Assembly: GCF_001043955.1 (NCBI RefSeq)
Contig: NZ_LABZ01000104.1
Span: forward strand, 1-54,939
Length of the DNA stretch: 54,939 nt
Reading direction: 5' to 3'
Source: Methylobacterium tarhaniae
Lineage (GTDB): Bacteria > Pseudomonadota > Alphaproteobacteria > Rhizobiales > Beijerinckiaceae
Positions 39,976 to 49,594 of the stretch are shown piece by piece. The stretch's first letter is position 1. Each line of letters starts with the position of its first letter. The notes under the pieces were generated by a model. It saw only the letters and a list, made by a program, of their open reading frames with translations. It was not told the DNA's origin and made no database searches. A program made the translations under genes and the position numbers.

Positions 39976-40809
39976 GTGTTCGCCCTCATCCTGCCGGCCG
40001 TTCTCGTCGTCACCGCGCTCCTGGTCGGCCCGATGGTGCTGCTCGCGCGCATCTCGCTCAACCAGTACAGCGCGACGCAGCTGATGATCGAGGCGACGAC
40101 GGCGCAGAACTACCTCAACGCCGTGGCCGATCCGTATTACCGCGGCGTGATGGGCACGACGCTCCTCATGGCCTTCACCTGCACGGCCCTGACGCTCGCG
40201 CTCGGCTTCCCGGCGGCCTACCGGCTCGCCCGGATGGAGAGCCGCTGGAAGAGCCTCGTCACCGTCCTGACCCTGATCCCGCTCCTCGTCGGCAACGTCG
40301 TGCGGGCGGCGGGCTGGCTCGGGCTCCTGGGCAATGACGGGCTCATCAACGCGACGTTGCGGGGCCTGCACGTCACCTCGGCGCCGCTGCAGCTGATCTA
40401 CACGCCCGGCGCCGTCGCGATCGGGACGATCGCGGTGGTGCTGCCCTACATGATCCTGACCCTGTCCTCGGTGATCGAGAGCATCCCGCGGGCCGTCGAG
40501 GAGGCGGCGGCGAATCTGGGGGCCGGCGCCTTCACGGTGTTTCGCCGGGTGGTGTGGCCGCTCGCCTTGCCCGGGACGGTGGCGGGCTGCGTCCTCGTCT
40601 TCATCCTGTGCATGAACACCTACGCGACCGCGGTGCTCCTCGGCGGCTCGCAGTTCAAGATGATGGCGCCCGCCGTCTACGATCAGTTCTCGAAGGGCAT
40701 GAACTGGCCGTTCGGCGCCGCCCTGGCCTTCATCCTGCTCGCCGCGACCCTGGTGCTGACGGCTTTCGGCACCGCGCTGCTCGGCCGCCGCTACGCCCGC
40801 CCACGCTGA
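39976..40809 (+). CDS. ABC importer permease, PotB type
   Basis: This 277-residue second permease has six helices (first MFALILPAVLVVTALLVGPM) and the EAA loop EEAAANLGAGAFTVFRRVVW. The periplasmic segment LARISLNQYSATQLM after helix 1 and VRAAGWLGLLGNDGLINATL are typical of PotB homologues. The start is GTG 39976, with AAGG seven bases upstream. It is cut off from the other importer genes by 269 bases holding the inverted-repeat element, yet no other permease is near, so it must pair with the PotC-type protein. Amidohydrolase 2 starts 20 bases downstream. Confidence 0.92.
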   Translation: MFALILPAVLVVTALLVGPMVLLARISLNQYSATQLMIEATTAQNYLNAVADPYYRGVMGTTLLMAFTCTALTLALGFPAAYRLARMESRWKSLVTVLTLIPLLVGNVVRAAGWLGLLGNDGLINATLRGLHVTSAPLQLIYTPGAVAIGTIAVVLPYMILTLSSVIESIPRAVEEAAANLGAGAFTVFRRVVWPLALPGTVAGCVLVFILCMNTYATAVLLGGSQFKMMAPAVYDQFSKGMNWPFGAALAFILLAATLVLTAFGTALLGRRYARPR

Positions 40810-40829
40810 CAAGAACACGGGAGGACACC

Positions 40830-42440
40830 ATGAGCGACGCCCCCATCCTCGCTGGCAACGAGCTCGCCGCCGAGCGGGCCAAGGCCGGCCAGCCGCCTCT
40901 CGTGCCCTCGACCTCCCGCGACCGCGGGATCGGGCCGCACAAGCGCCTGGTGCTACGCGCCGCCACGGTCATCGACGGCACCGGCGCGCCGCCGATCGGC
41001 CCGACCGACATCGTGGTCGAGAACGGCCGCATCGTGCAGCTGAAGAAGGTCACGGGCAACCTGGCGAACAGCGCCAACCGGCCCGCGCCCGGCGACCACG
41101 AGATCGATTGCCGGGGTAAGTGGGTGACGCCCGGCTTCGTCGATTGCCATGCCCATGCCGGCGTCGCGTATCACGCCGCCAACGGCTGGGTGCCGCCGGT
41201 CGAGTACGTCTACAAGCTCTGGCTCGCCCACGGCGTGACGACGGTGCGCGAGATGGGGTCGTTCAACGGCCTCGACTGGATGCTCGACCAGAAGAAGCGC
41301 TCCGAGGCCAACGAGATCGCGGCGCCGCGGCTCCTCGCCTACAGCTACTTCCCGGCCGTCAACGACATGCTGAAGCTGATCCACACCCCCGAGGAAGGGC
41401 GGGTGTGGCTGCGAAAGCTGAAAGAGCGCGGCGCCGACGGGGTGAAGTTCTTCGGGGCGCCGCCCGCCATCATGGAGGCGGCCCTCGACGAGTGCGCGAA
41501 GCTCGGGCTCAAATCCGGATGCCACCACGCCCAGATGGCGGTGACGCGGATGAACGCGCTCACCACCGCCGGCTGGGGCCTCACCAGCGCCGAGCATTAT
41601 TACGGCCTGCCCGAGGCCCTGTTCGAAGACCGGGTGGTGCAGAACTTCCCGCTCGATTACGATTACAACGACGAGTATTTCCGGTTCTCGGTCTCCGGTC
41701 AGATGTTCCGGCAAGGCGCCGAGCCCGGCTCGAAGAAGTGGAACGAGACGCTGGAGCGGTTCCTGGAACTCGGCTTCACCTTCGTGCCGACCTTCACGAT
41801 CTACGACGCCAACCGCGACCTGATGCGGGCGCGCCAGGCCGACTGGCACAAGGAGTATACCTGGAAGTCGATGTGGGACTACTTCACGCCGCAGCGCGGC
41901 GGCCACGGCTCGTACTGGTATCGCTGGTCGACCCAGAACGAGATCGAGTGGAAGGAGAACTACCGGCTCTGGATGGCGTTCATCAACGAGTACAAGAACC
42001 GCGGCGGCCGGGTCTGCGCCGGATCGGATTCAGGCTTCATCTACCAGATCTTCGGCTTCGGCTATATCCGCGAGCTGGAACTGCTGCAGGAGGCCGGCTT
42101 CCACCCGCTCGAAGTGGTGCGCGCCGCGACCTCGCAAGGCGCGGCCCTGTGCGGGCTCGAGGACGAGATCGGCACCGTCGAGGTCGGCAAGCGCGCCGAC
42201 CTTCTGGTCCACGACCACAACCCACTCACCGACTTCAAGCTGCTCTACGGCACCGGGGCGCTGCGCCTCGACGAGGCGACGAACGGCGCCACCTGGCACC
42301 GTGGGCTCAAATACACGATCAAGGACGGGGTGATCTACGACACCGCCGAGCTGCTCGCCGACGTGCGCGCGCTGGTCAAGGCGACCTGGGACGAGGCCGT
42401 GCCAGCCAAGTACGCCACAAACGGTCAGGCGGCCCCGTGA
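40830..42440 (+). CDS. Metal-dependent amidohydrolase 2, large form
   Basis: This 536-residue amidohydrolase has a full metal set: His107 and His109 (FVDCHAHAG), Lys206 (DGVKFFGAPP), His233 (GCHHAQMA; His232 adjacent), His256 (SAEHYYG) and Asp400 (CAGSDSGF). Between His256 and Asp400 lie 144 residues, twice the spacing in amidohydrolase 1 (72). The extra part is rich in Trp and Tyr (for example WHKEYTWKSMWDYF and GSYWYRWSTQNEIEWKENY), which could form an aromatic lid over the site. ATG 40830 follows GGGAGGA. Its stop overlaps the GTG of the metallochaperone gene. No signal peptide is seen, so it should act on imported substrate. Confidence 0.9.
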   Translation: MSDAPILAGNELAAERAKAGQPPLVPSTSRDRGIGPHKRLVLRAATVIDGTGAPPIGPTDIVVENGRIVQLKKVTGNLANSANRPAPGDHEIDCRGKWVTPGFVDCHAHAGVAYHAANGWVPPVEYVYKLWLAHGVTTVREMGSFNGLDWMLDQKKRSEANEIAAPRLLAYSYFPAVNDMLKLIHTPEEGRVWLRKLKERGADGVKFFGAPPAIMEAALDECAKLGLKSGCHHAQMAVTRMNALTTAGWGLTSAEHYYGLPEALFEDRVVQNFPLDYDYNDEYFRFSVSGQMFRQGAEPGSKKWNETLERFLELGFTFVPTFTIYDANRDLMRARQADWHKEYTWKSMWDYFTPQRGGHGSYWYRWSTQNEIEWKENYRLWMAFINEYKNRGGRVCAGSDSGFIYQIFGFGYIRELELLQEAGFHPLEVVRAATSQGAALCGLEDEIGTVEVGKRADLLVHDHNPLTDFKLLYGTGALRLDEATNGATWHRGLKYTIKDGVIYDTAELLADVRALVKATWDEAVPAKYATNGQAAP

Positions 42441-43465
42441 CCGGCATCCTCGACGTCGTCGTCCTCACCGGCTTCCTCGGCTCCGGCAAGACCACGCTGC
42501 TGCGGGACTCCCTGACTCTCCCGGAGGCGGCCGACACCGCGATCATCGTCAACGAGGCCGGCGAGATCGGCCTCGACGGGCTGATTCTCCGCGAGACCGG
42601 GGGAGACGTCCCCATGACGATGCTGGCGAATGGCTGCGTCTGCTGCCAGATGACGAGCGACCTCGCCCGTACCGTCGAGGCGCTGCTGGCCGCCGAGCGG
42701 CCGGAAGCCTCGGGCCCGCTCCGACGAATCGTGCTGGAGACGAGCGGCCTGTCGAGGCCCGGACCGGTCCTGCGCCAGTTCGCGAGCCTCGCGGGGTTCC
42801 CGATGCGGGTCTCGGTCGTCGCCACCTACGACGCCCTGCGCGGGCCCGACACCGCGGCCTTCGAGGAGGCCGCGGCGCAATGGGCCGCCGCCCACCGCAT
42901 CGTCGTGACCAAGCTCGACGCCGCGCCGGCCGAACGCCCCGGAGAGGCCCGGGCCGAGATCGCGGCCCTCAACCCGCTCGCCGAGATCGTGGCCGATCCC
43001 GACCGCGCGGCCGCGGTGGCGGCAGCCTTCGCGCCGCTTTCCGGTGCAGGCCTCGATCCGGCGCTGCTGGCGCAGGGGCGCGACGGCGCGCATCCCCGCG
43101 TCGCAGTCTGGCTCGCCCGCCCCCTCGCCCCCCTGCCCTACGACGACCTCGCCGCCTGGCTCGACAACCTCGCCGGCCGCCTCGGCGAGCGCCTGCTGCG
43201 CCTCAAGGGGCTGGTGCGGGTCGTCGAGTCGGACCGCCCGGTGCTGGTCGAGAGCGTCGGCACGCTGTTCTCGCGCCCCCGGCCCTTCGGCCGGCCCGGC
43301 GACGACACGGCGCCCTTCGTGGTGGTGATCGCCCGCGACCTGGCGGCGGGGGAGCTGGAGGGGATCGCGCCGGCCGGCCTGTTCCGGTTCGCGCCCCGGG
43401 TCCCGGGTACCCCGTTCGCCCGGGCCGGCGCCGGCCTGCCGCGGGCGGAGGCGGTCCGGGCCTGA
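42437..43465 (+). CDS. COG0523 (CobW/YjiA-type) metallochaperone GTPase
   Basis: This 342-residue G3E-family GTPase has Walker A GFLGSGKTT at 12-20, the metal-binding CxCC motif GCVCC with Cys67, Cys69 and Cys70, the Walker B-like VLETSGLSRPG and the guanine motif TKLD. The C-terminal CobW domain ends FRFAPRVPGTPFARAG. COG0523 proteins insert or supply metals, often zinc, and are commonly encoded beside the metalloenzyme they serve. The GTG at 42437 overlaps the amidohydrolase 2 stop (GTGA), so amidohydrolase 2, or both amidohydrolases, is the likely client. Confidence 0.93.
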   Translation: MTGILDVVVLTGFLGSGKTTLLRDSLTLPEAADTAIIVNEAGEIGLDGLILRETGGDVPMTMLANGCVCCQMTSDLARTVEALLAAERPEASGPLRRIVLETSGLSRPGPVLRQFASLAGFPMRVSVVATYDALRGPDTAAFEEAAAQWAAAHRIVVTKLDAAPAERPGEARAEIAALNPLAEIVADPDRAAAVAAAFAPLSGAGLDPALLAQGRDGAHPRVAVWLARPLAPLPYDDLAAWLDNLAGRLGERLLRLKGLVRVVESDRPVLVESVGTLFSRPRPFGRPGDDTAPFVVVIARDLAAGELEGIAPAGLFRFAPRVPGTPFARAGAGLPRAEAVRA

Positions 43466-43564
43466 GCGGCCGGCCGATCGGGACCCTCGCCAGCGGCGAC
43501 GGGTCCGGGTTCTTCGTCGCGGCCCCGGGCGACCGCAACCGTGCCGCCCGGGAGCCGTGAACGG

Positions 43565-45268
43565 TCAGGCCGCCCGCACCGTATCGAGGAAGCGCGCCAC
43601 CTCCGCCGAGAGATGCTCGGACTGGCGCGACAGCTCGCTCGCGGCGCCCAGCACCTGGCTCGCCGCCGCGCCGGTCTCCTCCGCCGCGCCCGCCACCCCG
43701 GCGATGTTGCCCGTCACCTCGCCGGTGCCCTGGGCCGCCTGGGAGACGTTGCGGACGATCTCCTGGGTCGCCGCGCCCTGCTCCTCCACCGCCGCCGCGA
43801 TCGAGGTCGCGACCCCTGAGATCTCCTCGATCCGTGCGGTGATCTGGCCGATCGCGCCGGCCGCCTGGCCGGTGGTGGCCTGGATCGCCGCGATCTGGCT
43901 GGTGATCTCCTCGGTGGCCCGGGCCGTCTGGCCGGCCAGCTCCTTGACCTCGGCGGCGACGACCGCGAAGCCGCGGCCGGCGACACCGGCGCGGGCCGCC
44001 TCGATCGTGGCGTTGAGCGCCAGCAGGTTGGTCTGGGCGGCGATCGAGGAGATCAGCCCGACCACGTCGCCGATGCGCGCCGTCGCCTCGGTCAACGCCC
44101 GGACCTGCCGCGCGGTCTGCCCGGCCTCGGCCACGGCGGATCGGGCGAGCCGGGCCGAGCCGTCGACCTGGCGGCCGATCTCCTGGACCGAGGCGCCGAG
44201 TTCCTCCGCCGCCGCCGCCACCGTGCCGACATTCGAGGACGCCTCCTCGGCAGCCGCCGCCACGGCGGTCGATTGCGCCGCGGTCTGGGTCGCGGTGGCG
44301 GTCATGGTCTGGGCGGTGGCCTGGAGTTCGGTCGCGGAGGCCGAGACCTGGCCGACGATGCCGCCGACCGCCCGCTCGAAGGCGTCCGCCATCTGGCGCA
44401 TGCCGGCGCGGCGCTGCTCCTCGGCCGAGGCGCGGGCGAGCACCGTCTCCTCCTCCAGGGCGCGGGCGCGGATCAGCCCGTCCTTGAATACCTGCACGGC
44501 GGCGGCCATGGCGCCGATCTCGTCGCGACGGCCGGCCCCCGGAATCGCCACCGCGAGGTCGTGGCCGGCGAGCCGGCCCATCGCGGAGGTCATGCGGGCG
44601 ATCGGGCGGGCGATGCCGAGCAGGCTGAAGATCACCGCGCCGAACGCCGCCGCGAGCGCGAGGGCCGTCATGATTCCCGCCGCCAGGATGCCGCTGTCGG
44701 CGCTGGCGCTGCTGCGCTCGGCGCTCGCCAGGGCGGCGCCGGCATTCGTCGCGACGATCGCCTTCAGGGCGCCGGTCGCCTCGGCGTTGGTGCCGGTCAT
44801 CTCCGGGCTGGTCAGCGTCGCCAGCGCCGAGGCCTGGTCACCTGCCGCCATCGCGCCCGTCACCCTCTTCTGGCCCTCGAGATAATCGCTCCACCGGGCG
44901 AGGAAGCGCCCGAACGTGGTTCGCTCCTCCGGCCCGGAGATCAGCGGCTCGTACTGGGCCTGGAGGTCGATGAGGGCCTTGCGGCTCGCGGTCAGGGCCT
45001 GCTCGTTGCGGTCGTAGGCGGCATCGTCGGTCGAGGTCACGACGAAGCGGTAGAGGTTGATCCGGTAGGTCTGGGTCTCGGCATAGATCTGGTTGATCAG
45101 ATTCGAGGCCGGGATCCGGGTCCGGGCGATATCGACGATATCGTCCCGCAACGTCAGCAGCCGCATGATTCCGTTGCCGCCCTGCGCCACGCTGAACAGC
45201 ATCAACGTCATGATCGTCCCGACCAGGACATGTTTGATCGACAACTTCATCCTGCGACTGCCTGGCAT
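43565..45268 (-). CDS. Methyl-accepting chemotaxis protein
   Basis: This 567-residue transmembrane chemoreceptor has helix 1 at about 10-35 ([20 protein letters not shown]), a periplasmic four-helix-bundle sensor domain to about 195, helix 2 ([20 protein letters not shown]), a HAMP domain, and a cytoplasmic signalling hairpin with the conserved tip [20 protein letters not shown]. No C-terminal CheR-binding pentapeptide is present (it ends RFLDTVRAA). The start ATG 45268 has AGGA six bases upstream; ATG 45250 (MKLSIKH) is an alternative. It is convergent with the metallochaperone gene and transcribed alone. The ligand is not evident. Confidence 0.94.
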   Translation of the reverse strand: MPGSRRMKLSIKHVLVGTIMTLMLFSVAQGGNGIMRLLTLRDDIVDIARTRIPASNLINQIYAETQTYRINLYRFVVTSTDDAAYDRNEQALTASRKALIDLQAQYEPLISGPEERTTFGRFLARWSDYLEGQKRVTGAMAAGDQASALATLTSPEMTGTNAEATGALKAIVATNAGAALASAERSSASADSGILAAGIMTALALAAAFGAVIFSLLGIARPIARMTSAMGRLAGHDLAVAIPGAGRRDEIGAMAAAVQVFKDGLIRARALEEETVLARASAEEQRRAGMRQMADAFERAVGGIVGQVSASATELQATAQTMTATATQTAAQSTAVAAAAEEASSNVGTVAAAAEELGASVQEIGRQVDGSARLARSAVAEAGQTARQVRALTEATARIGDVVGLISSIAAQTNLLALNATIEAARAGVAGRGFAVVAAEVKELAGQTARATEEITSQIAAIQATTGQAAGAIGQITARIEEISGVATSIAAAVEEQGAATQEIVRNVSQAAQGTGEVTGNIAGVAGAAEETGAAASQVLGAASELSRQSEHLSAEVARFLDTVRAA

Positions 45269-45420
45269 CAATGGTCCTGCCTCGGGATTCGAGGCGTCCC
45301 TATGCATAGAAGTCGCTTCGTTAGTCCTTGATGAAGAAAAAATTCTTCGGCGCGCGAAACGTCAGATCACCGTAAAATTGAGCAGCGAAGCCGACCGCCC
45401 CGGCGCAAGGTTGCCCGTCA

Positions 45421-47790
45421 TCAGGACGGTCCTCCTTGCGCCTCCGCCTGATGCGGCCGCGGCCGGGCCTTGCGGCGCAGGGCGATCTCCTGCTCGCGCA
45501 GCTTCGGCAATTCGCGGTGGGCCTGATCGCGGCCAGGCAGGTAGGGCTTCGGCCAGGATTGCGTGCGGGCGTCGTACCACGCCGAGGCCTGGCGGCAGAA
45601 ATTCGGGTTCCACAGGTGCGGCCGGCCGAGCGCCACGATGTCGGCCCGGCGGGTATGCAGGATGGTGTTGACCTGCCCCGCCTCGGTGATGGCCCCCACC
45701 GCCATCACCGCCATCGGCGCGCGATTGCGGGCGCGGTTGCGAATCGCGTCGGCGAACTGGACCTGGAACATCCGGCCGTAGACCGGCTGCTGGTCGGCGA
45801 CGGTCTGGCCGGCGGACACGTCGACGAGGTCGCAGCCCGCCTCCTGCAGGGCCTCGGCCACCGCCACCGTATCCGCTTCGGTCATGCCGCCCTCGGCCCA
45901 GTCGGTGGCGGAGATGCGCACCGACATCGGCCGCTCCGCCGGCCACACCGCCCGCATGGCGGTGAAGACCTCGAGGGGGAAGCGCAGGCGATTTTCGATC
46001 GAGCCGCCGTATTCGTCCGTGCGGGTATTGGTCAGCGGCGAGAGGAACGAGGCCATCAGGTAGCCGTGGGCGCAGTGCAGCTCCAGCATGTCGAAGCCCG
46101 CCCGCGCCGCCCGCGCGGCGGCCTGGACGAAGTCGTCGCGCACCCGGTCCATCCCGGCCCGGTCGAGGGCGTGGGGCACCTGGCTCACCCCATCGAGATA
46201 GGGGATGGGCGACGCCGAGACGATCGGCCAGTTTCCATGAGGCAGCGGCCGGTCCATCCGCTCCCAGCCGACCTGCGTCGAGCCCTTTCGGCCGGCATGG
46301 CCGAGCTGCATCACGACCTTCGTGTCGGTATGGGCGTGGACGAAATCGACGATGCGGGCCCATTGCGCCTCGTGCGCGTCGGTCCACAGGCCCGGGCAGC
46401 CGGGAGTGATGCGGGCGTCGGCCGAGGGGCAGGTCATCTCGGTGAAGAGCAGGCCGGGGCCGCCCAGCGCGTGCGAGGTGTAGTGCACGAAGTGCCAGTC
46501 GGTGAGGTTGCCGCCCTCGTCGGCCGAGTATTGCGCCATCGGCGCCATCGCGACCCGGTTCGGGATCCGCATCTCGCGTAGATGCAGGCCGGTGAACATC
46601 GGCGTCGGCCGGCTCGTCCGGTAATCCTCGCCGGTCTCGGCGTGGAGGCGGGCATAGAACGCGTCGTCCACCGCGGCGACGTAGGCCGGATCGCGCACCA
46701 CCAGGTTGTCGTAGGTGACGGACTTCGCCCGGCACATCACCACCATCGAGAACTGCTCCGCATCCATGTCCCAGGAGCGGTTCATGTGCTCGAACCAGGC
46801 GAGCGACACGTCGGCATTGTGCTGGATCACTTGGCAGGGGGTGCGCCGCGCCCGGTCATAGGCGGCGAAGGCCGCCTGCACGTCCGCCTCGCCCGTCTCG
46901 ACGAGGGCGTCCGAGAGCGCGATGGCGCATTCCATCGCGAGCTTGGTGCCCGAGCCGATGGAGAAATGCGCCGAGGCCTTGGCGTCGCCCAGCAGCACGA
47001 TGTTTTGGTGCGACCAGCGATGGCAGAAGATCCGCGGGAAGCGGCGCCAGGTCGAACGGTTGAGGAGCAGGCCGTGGCCCTGCAATTCCTCTTCATACAT
47101 CCGTTCGAGGATCCGGCGCGAGCCCTCCTCGTCGGTCTCGGTGAAGCCGTGGCCCTCCCAGCAGGCCTCGTCCATCTCGAACACCCAGGTCGAGCGGCCG
47201 GGCTCGTACTGGTAGGTATGGGCGCAGACGATGCCGTGCGGCGTCTCGCGAAAGAAGTAGTTGAACTCGTCCATCGGCCGGGTCGAGCCCATCCAGCAGA
47301 AGCGGTTGGACTTGATCTCGACCTCGGGCTTGAACTCGTCCCGGAAATGCTCGCGGATGCGCGAGTTGATGCCATCGCAGGCGACGATGACGTCGGAATC
47401 GGGGAAGCGGTCGGAGAGCCGGTCCGGCGGGATGCTCTCGCCGAAATGGAGCTCCACACCCTCCTCGCGGCAGCGTTCCTGCAGGATCTGGAGCAGGCGC
47501 ATCCGGCTGACCCCGGCAAAGCCGTTGCCGCCGCAGCGCATCACCCGGCCCTCCTTATGGATCGCGACGTCGTCCCAGTACGAGAAGGCGTCGCGGATAC
47601 GGGAAAACGAGCGGGGATCGCGCGACAGGAACTCGTGCAGGGTCTCGTCGGAGAAGACCACGCCGAAGCCGAACGTGTCGTCGGCCCGGTTCTGTTCGTG
47701 GACTTCGACCTGCCAGCCGGGGCGGCGCTTCTTGGTCAGGAGCGCGCAGTAGAGCCCGCCGGGTCCGCCGCCGATCACCGTGACGCGCAT
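45421..47790 (-). CDS. Flavin monooxygenase fused to Old Yellow Enzyme domain
   Basis: This 789-residue bifunctional flavoprotein has an N-terminal group A FAD monooxygenase (GGGPGG at 7-12, [15 protein letters not shown], and [20 protein letters not shown] near 290) of the salicylyl-CoA 5-hydroxylase type. The C-terminal half, from about residue 395 ([20 protein letters not shown]), is an FMN-binding Old Yellow Enzyme barrel with [20 protein letters not shown] and [13 protein letters not shown]. This architecture is known from 2-aminobenzoyl-CoA monooxygenase/reductase, which hydroxylates and reduces the ring of an aromatic CoA thioester. ATG 47790 is the start. It is divergent from a Liv-type importer. 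The required CoA ligase is not in the window. Confidence 0.92.
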   Translation of the reverse strand: MRVTVIGGGPGGLYCALLTKKRRPGWQVEVHEQNRADDTFGFGVVFSDETLHEFLSRDPRSFSRIRDAFSYWDDVAIHKEGRVMRCGGNGFAGVSRMRLLQILQERCREEGVELHFGESIPPDRLSDRFPDSDVIVACDGINSRIREHFRDEFKPEVEIKSNRFCWMGSTRPMDEFNYFFRETPHGIVCAHTYQYEPGRSTWVFEMDEACWEGHGFTETDEEGSRRILERMYEEELQGHGLLLNRSTWRRFPRIFCHRWSHQNIVLLGDAKASAHFSIGSGTKLAMECAIALSDALVETGEADVQAAFAAYDRARRTPCQVIQHNADVSLAWFEHMNRSWDMDAEQFSMVVMCRAKSVTYDNLVVRDPAYVAAVDDAFYARLHAETGEDYRTSRPTPMFTGLHLREMRIPNRVAMAPMAQYSADEGGNLTDWHFVHYTSHALGGPGLLFTEMTCPSADARITPGCPGLWTDAHEAQWARIVDFVHAHTDTKVVMQLGHAGRKGSTQVGWERMDRPLPHGNWPIVSASPIPYLDGVSQVPHALDRAGMDRVRDDFVQAAARAARAGFDMLELHCAHGYLMASFLSPLTNTRTDEYGGSIENRLRFPLEVFTAMRAVWPAERPMSVRISATDWAEGGMTEADTVAVAEALQEAGCDLVDVSAGQTVADQQPVYGRMFQVQFADAIRNRARNRAPMAVMAVGAITEAGQVNTILHTRRADIVALGRPHLWNPNFCRQASAWYDARTQSWPKPYLPGRDQAHRELPKLREQEIALRRKARPRPHQAEAQGGPS

Positions 47791-48177
47791 GGAGGGCTCC
47801 TTCCGTGGCGGCGAACTCGCCGACGGAGAAAGTTTATACTTCAAATATCGCGGCGCAAGGGGGCAGGCGGCGGAGCATCGGACGATCCGGCGACGCCCCC
47901 GGCCCCGATCGTGAGCGCCCGCCCCGATGCTGCGGTGCAGCGATCAAAAAGGCTTGTTTTTCAGCATTATGCTCGCTGCACTGCACATCAATGCGGCACG
48001 GCGGAAAAATCATCAGAGGCGGTTGCCAGACGATATTTCATGCGTAAAGTATTCGGGACGAGGTGGGGCCGGATCCGACCAAAGAGCGCCGCCTTCGCGC
48101 CTCGCGCCGACTCGACTTCGGCCGCTTCGCACCGGACAAGTGCCGACGATGCTCTCGACACGAAGGGGACACACGGG
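47791..48177. promoter_or_regulatory. Divergent control region of the aromatic-acid genes
   Basis: These 387 bases separate the fused flavoprotein gene (minus) from the binding-protein gene (plus). An AT-rich stretch at 47831-47848 (AGTTTATACTTCAAATAT) gives TATAAA on the minus strand about 43 bases before the flavoprotein ATG, a plausible -10 box. At 47946-47973 AAAAA-GGCTTG-TTTTT is followed by the palindrome AGCAT-T-ATGCT. A weak plus-strand promoter could be TTGCCA (48023) with TAAAGT (48045). The boxes are guesses; the AT-rich islands themselves are plain. Confidence 0.4.
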
Positions 48178-49374
48178 ATGAATCCGATCCGGAACGCCAG
48201 CCGCCTCGCGACCGCGCTTTTGGGCGCCACGCTGCTGGCCGGCCCCGCCGCCGCGCAAGGCCAAGGGGACGGATCTGGGAAGGTCCGGGTCGGGCTGATG
48301 TTCACCCTCTCGGGCCCCTCCGCCGTGCTCGGCGAGCAGGGCCGCGACGGGTTCCTTCTCGCCCTCGACACCCTGGGCAAGAAGCTCGGCGGCCTCGATG
48401 CCGACATCGTCACGGTTGACGACGAGCTGAAGCCCGACGTCGCCACCAACAAGGCGCGGGAACTGGTCAAGCGCGACCGGGTCGATTTCGTGGTCGGGCC
48501 GACCTTCTCCAACGTGCTGCGCGCGGTGGTGCGCCCGGTGACCGATAGCGGCGCCTTCCTGATCTCGCCCAATGCCGGCACGTCGAACTATGCCGGCGCG
48601 GAGTGCAACCCGAACCTGTTCGTCTCCTCCTACCAGAACGACCAGGTCCACGAGGTGCTGGGCAAGTACGCCCAGAACAAGGGCTACAAGCGCCTCGTCC
48701 TGCTGGCCCCGAACTACCAGGCCGGCAAGGATTCGCTCGCCGGCTTCAAGCGTTCTTACAAGGGCGAGGTGGTGAACGAGATGTTCACGCCGCTCGGCCA
48801 GCTCGACTTCTCGGCCGAACTCGCCCAGATCTCGGCGGCCCAGCCCGACGCGGTCTTCGCCTTCATGCCCGGCGGCATGGGCGTGAACCTGGTGCGCCAG
48901 TACCGTCAGGCCGGCCTCAGCACGGTCCCGTTCCTCTCCGCCTTCACGGTCGACGAGAGCACCCTGCCGGCGCAGAAGGATGCGGCGGTCGGGTATTTCG
49001 GCGGCGCCAACTGGGCGCCGGACCTCGACAACCCGCAATCCAAGGCCTTCGTGGCGGCCTACGAGAAGAAGTACGGCAGCGTGCCGGGCACCTACGCCAT
49101 GCAGGCCTACGACGCCGCGCTGATGATCGACGCCGCGGTCAAGCGCGCCAAGGGCGACCTGAAGGACAAGGACGCCCTCCGGGCCGGCCTCAAGGCCGCC
49201 GAGTTCCAGTCCCTGCGCGGCAACTTCAAGATCGGCAACAACCACTATCCGATCCAGGACTTCTACCTCGTCAAGGCGGCCAAGCGCCCGGACGGCAAGT
49301 ACGAGACCCAGATCGCCGAGAAAATCTTTTCGAACTATCAAGATAACTACGCTGCCGAGTGCAAGATGAAGTAG
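48178..49374 (+). CDS. Liv-type ABC substrate-binding protein
   Basis: This 398-residue periplasmic binding protein of the branched-chain amino acid (LivJ/LivK) family has a signal peptide (RLATALLGATLLAGPAAAQG, cut near residue 27), then the family opening KVRVGLMFTLSGPSAVLGEQ and a type I periplasmic-binding fold with VGPTFSNVLRAVVRPVTDSG, ISPNAGTSNYAGAECNPNLF and YGSVPGTYAMQAYDAALMID. Members near aromatic genes often bind aromatic acids rather than amino acids. ATG 48178 follows AAGGGG. The inverted-repeat element copy 3 lies between it and the first permease gene. The ligand is unproven; context with the aromatic-CoA flavoprotein suggests an aromatic acid. Confidence 0.93.
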   Translation: MNPIRNASRLATALLGATLLAGPAAAQGQGDGSGKVRVGLMFTLSGPSAVLGEQGRDGFLLALDTLGKKLGGLDADIVTVDDELKPDVATNKARELVKRDRVDFVVGPTFSNVLRAVVRPVTDSGAFLISPNAGTSNYAGAECNPNLFVSSYQNDQVHEVLGKYAQNKGYKRLVLLAPNYQAGKDSLAGFKRSYKGEVVNEMFTPLGQLDFSAELAQISAAQPDAVFAFMPGGMGVNLVRQYRQAGLSTVPFLSAFTVDESTLPAQKDAAVGYFGGANWAPDLDNPQSKAFVAAYEKKYGSVPGTYAMQAYDAALMIDAAVKRAKGDLKDKDALRAGLKAAEFQSLRGNFKIGNNHYPIQDFYLVKAAKRPDGKYETQIAEKIFSNYQDNYAAECKMK

Positions 49375-49408
49375 TCTGCTGCAGGGCGGAAGCCTGTTGG
49401 AACTCCTC

Positions 49409-49543
49409 GTCATTCCGGGGCCGCGCAGCGGAGCCCGGAATCCAGAGCCGCCGAGGGTGTCGGATGAAGCGGAACCGTTCCATCGTTGCCTGCACCCCCT
49501 GCGGTTCTGGATCCCGGGCTGCGCTGCGCGGCCCCGGGATGAC
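49409..49543. repeat. Inverted-repeat intergenic element, copy 3
   Basis: The left arm GTCATTCCGGGGCCGCGCAG (from 49409) matches the reverse complement of the right arm ending CTGCGCGGCCCCGGGATGAC, with the inner CGCAGCG/CGCTGCG pair differing from copies 1 and 2 yet still complementary. It sits between the binding-protein stop and the first permease start of the Liv-type importer. Confidence 0.9.
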
Positions 49544-49594
49544 GCGGAGGGTGTGGACTGCCCTGAGCCAGACTTCGCACGAGCCGATCGCGCC

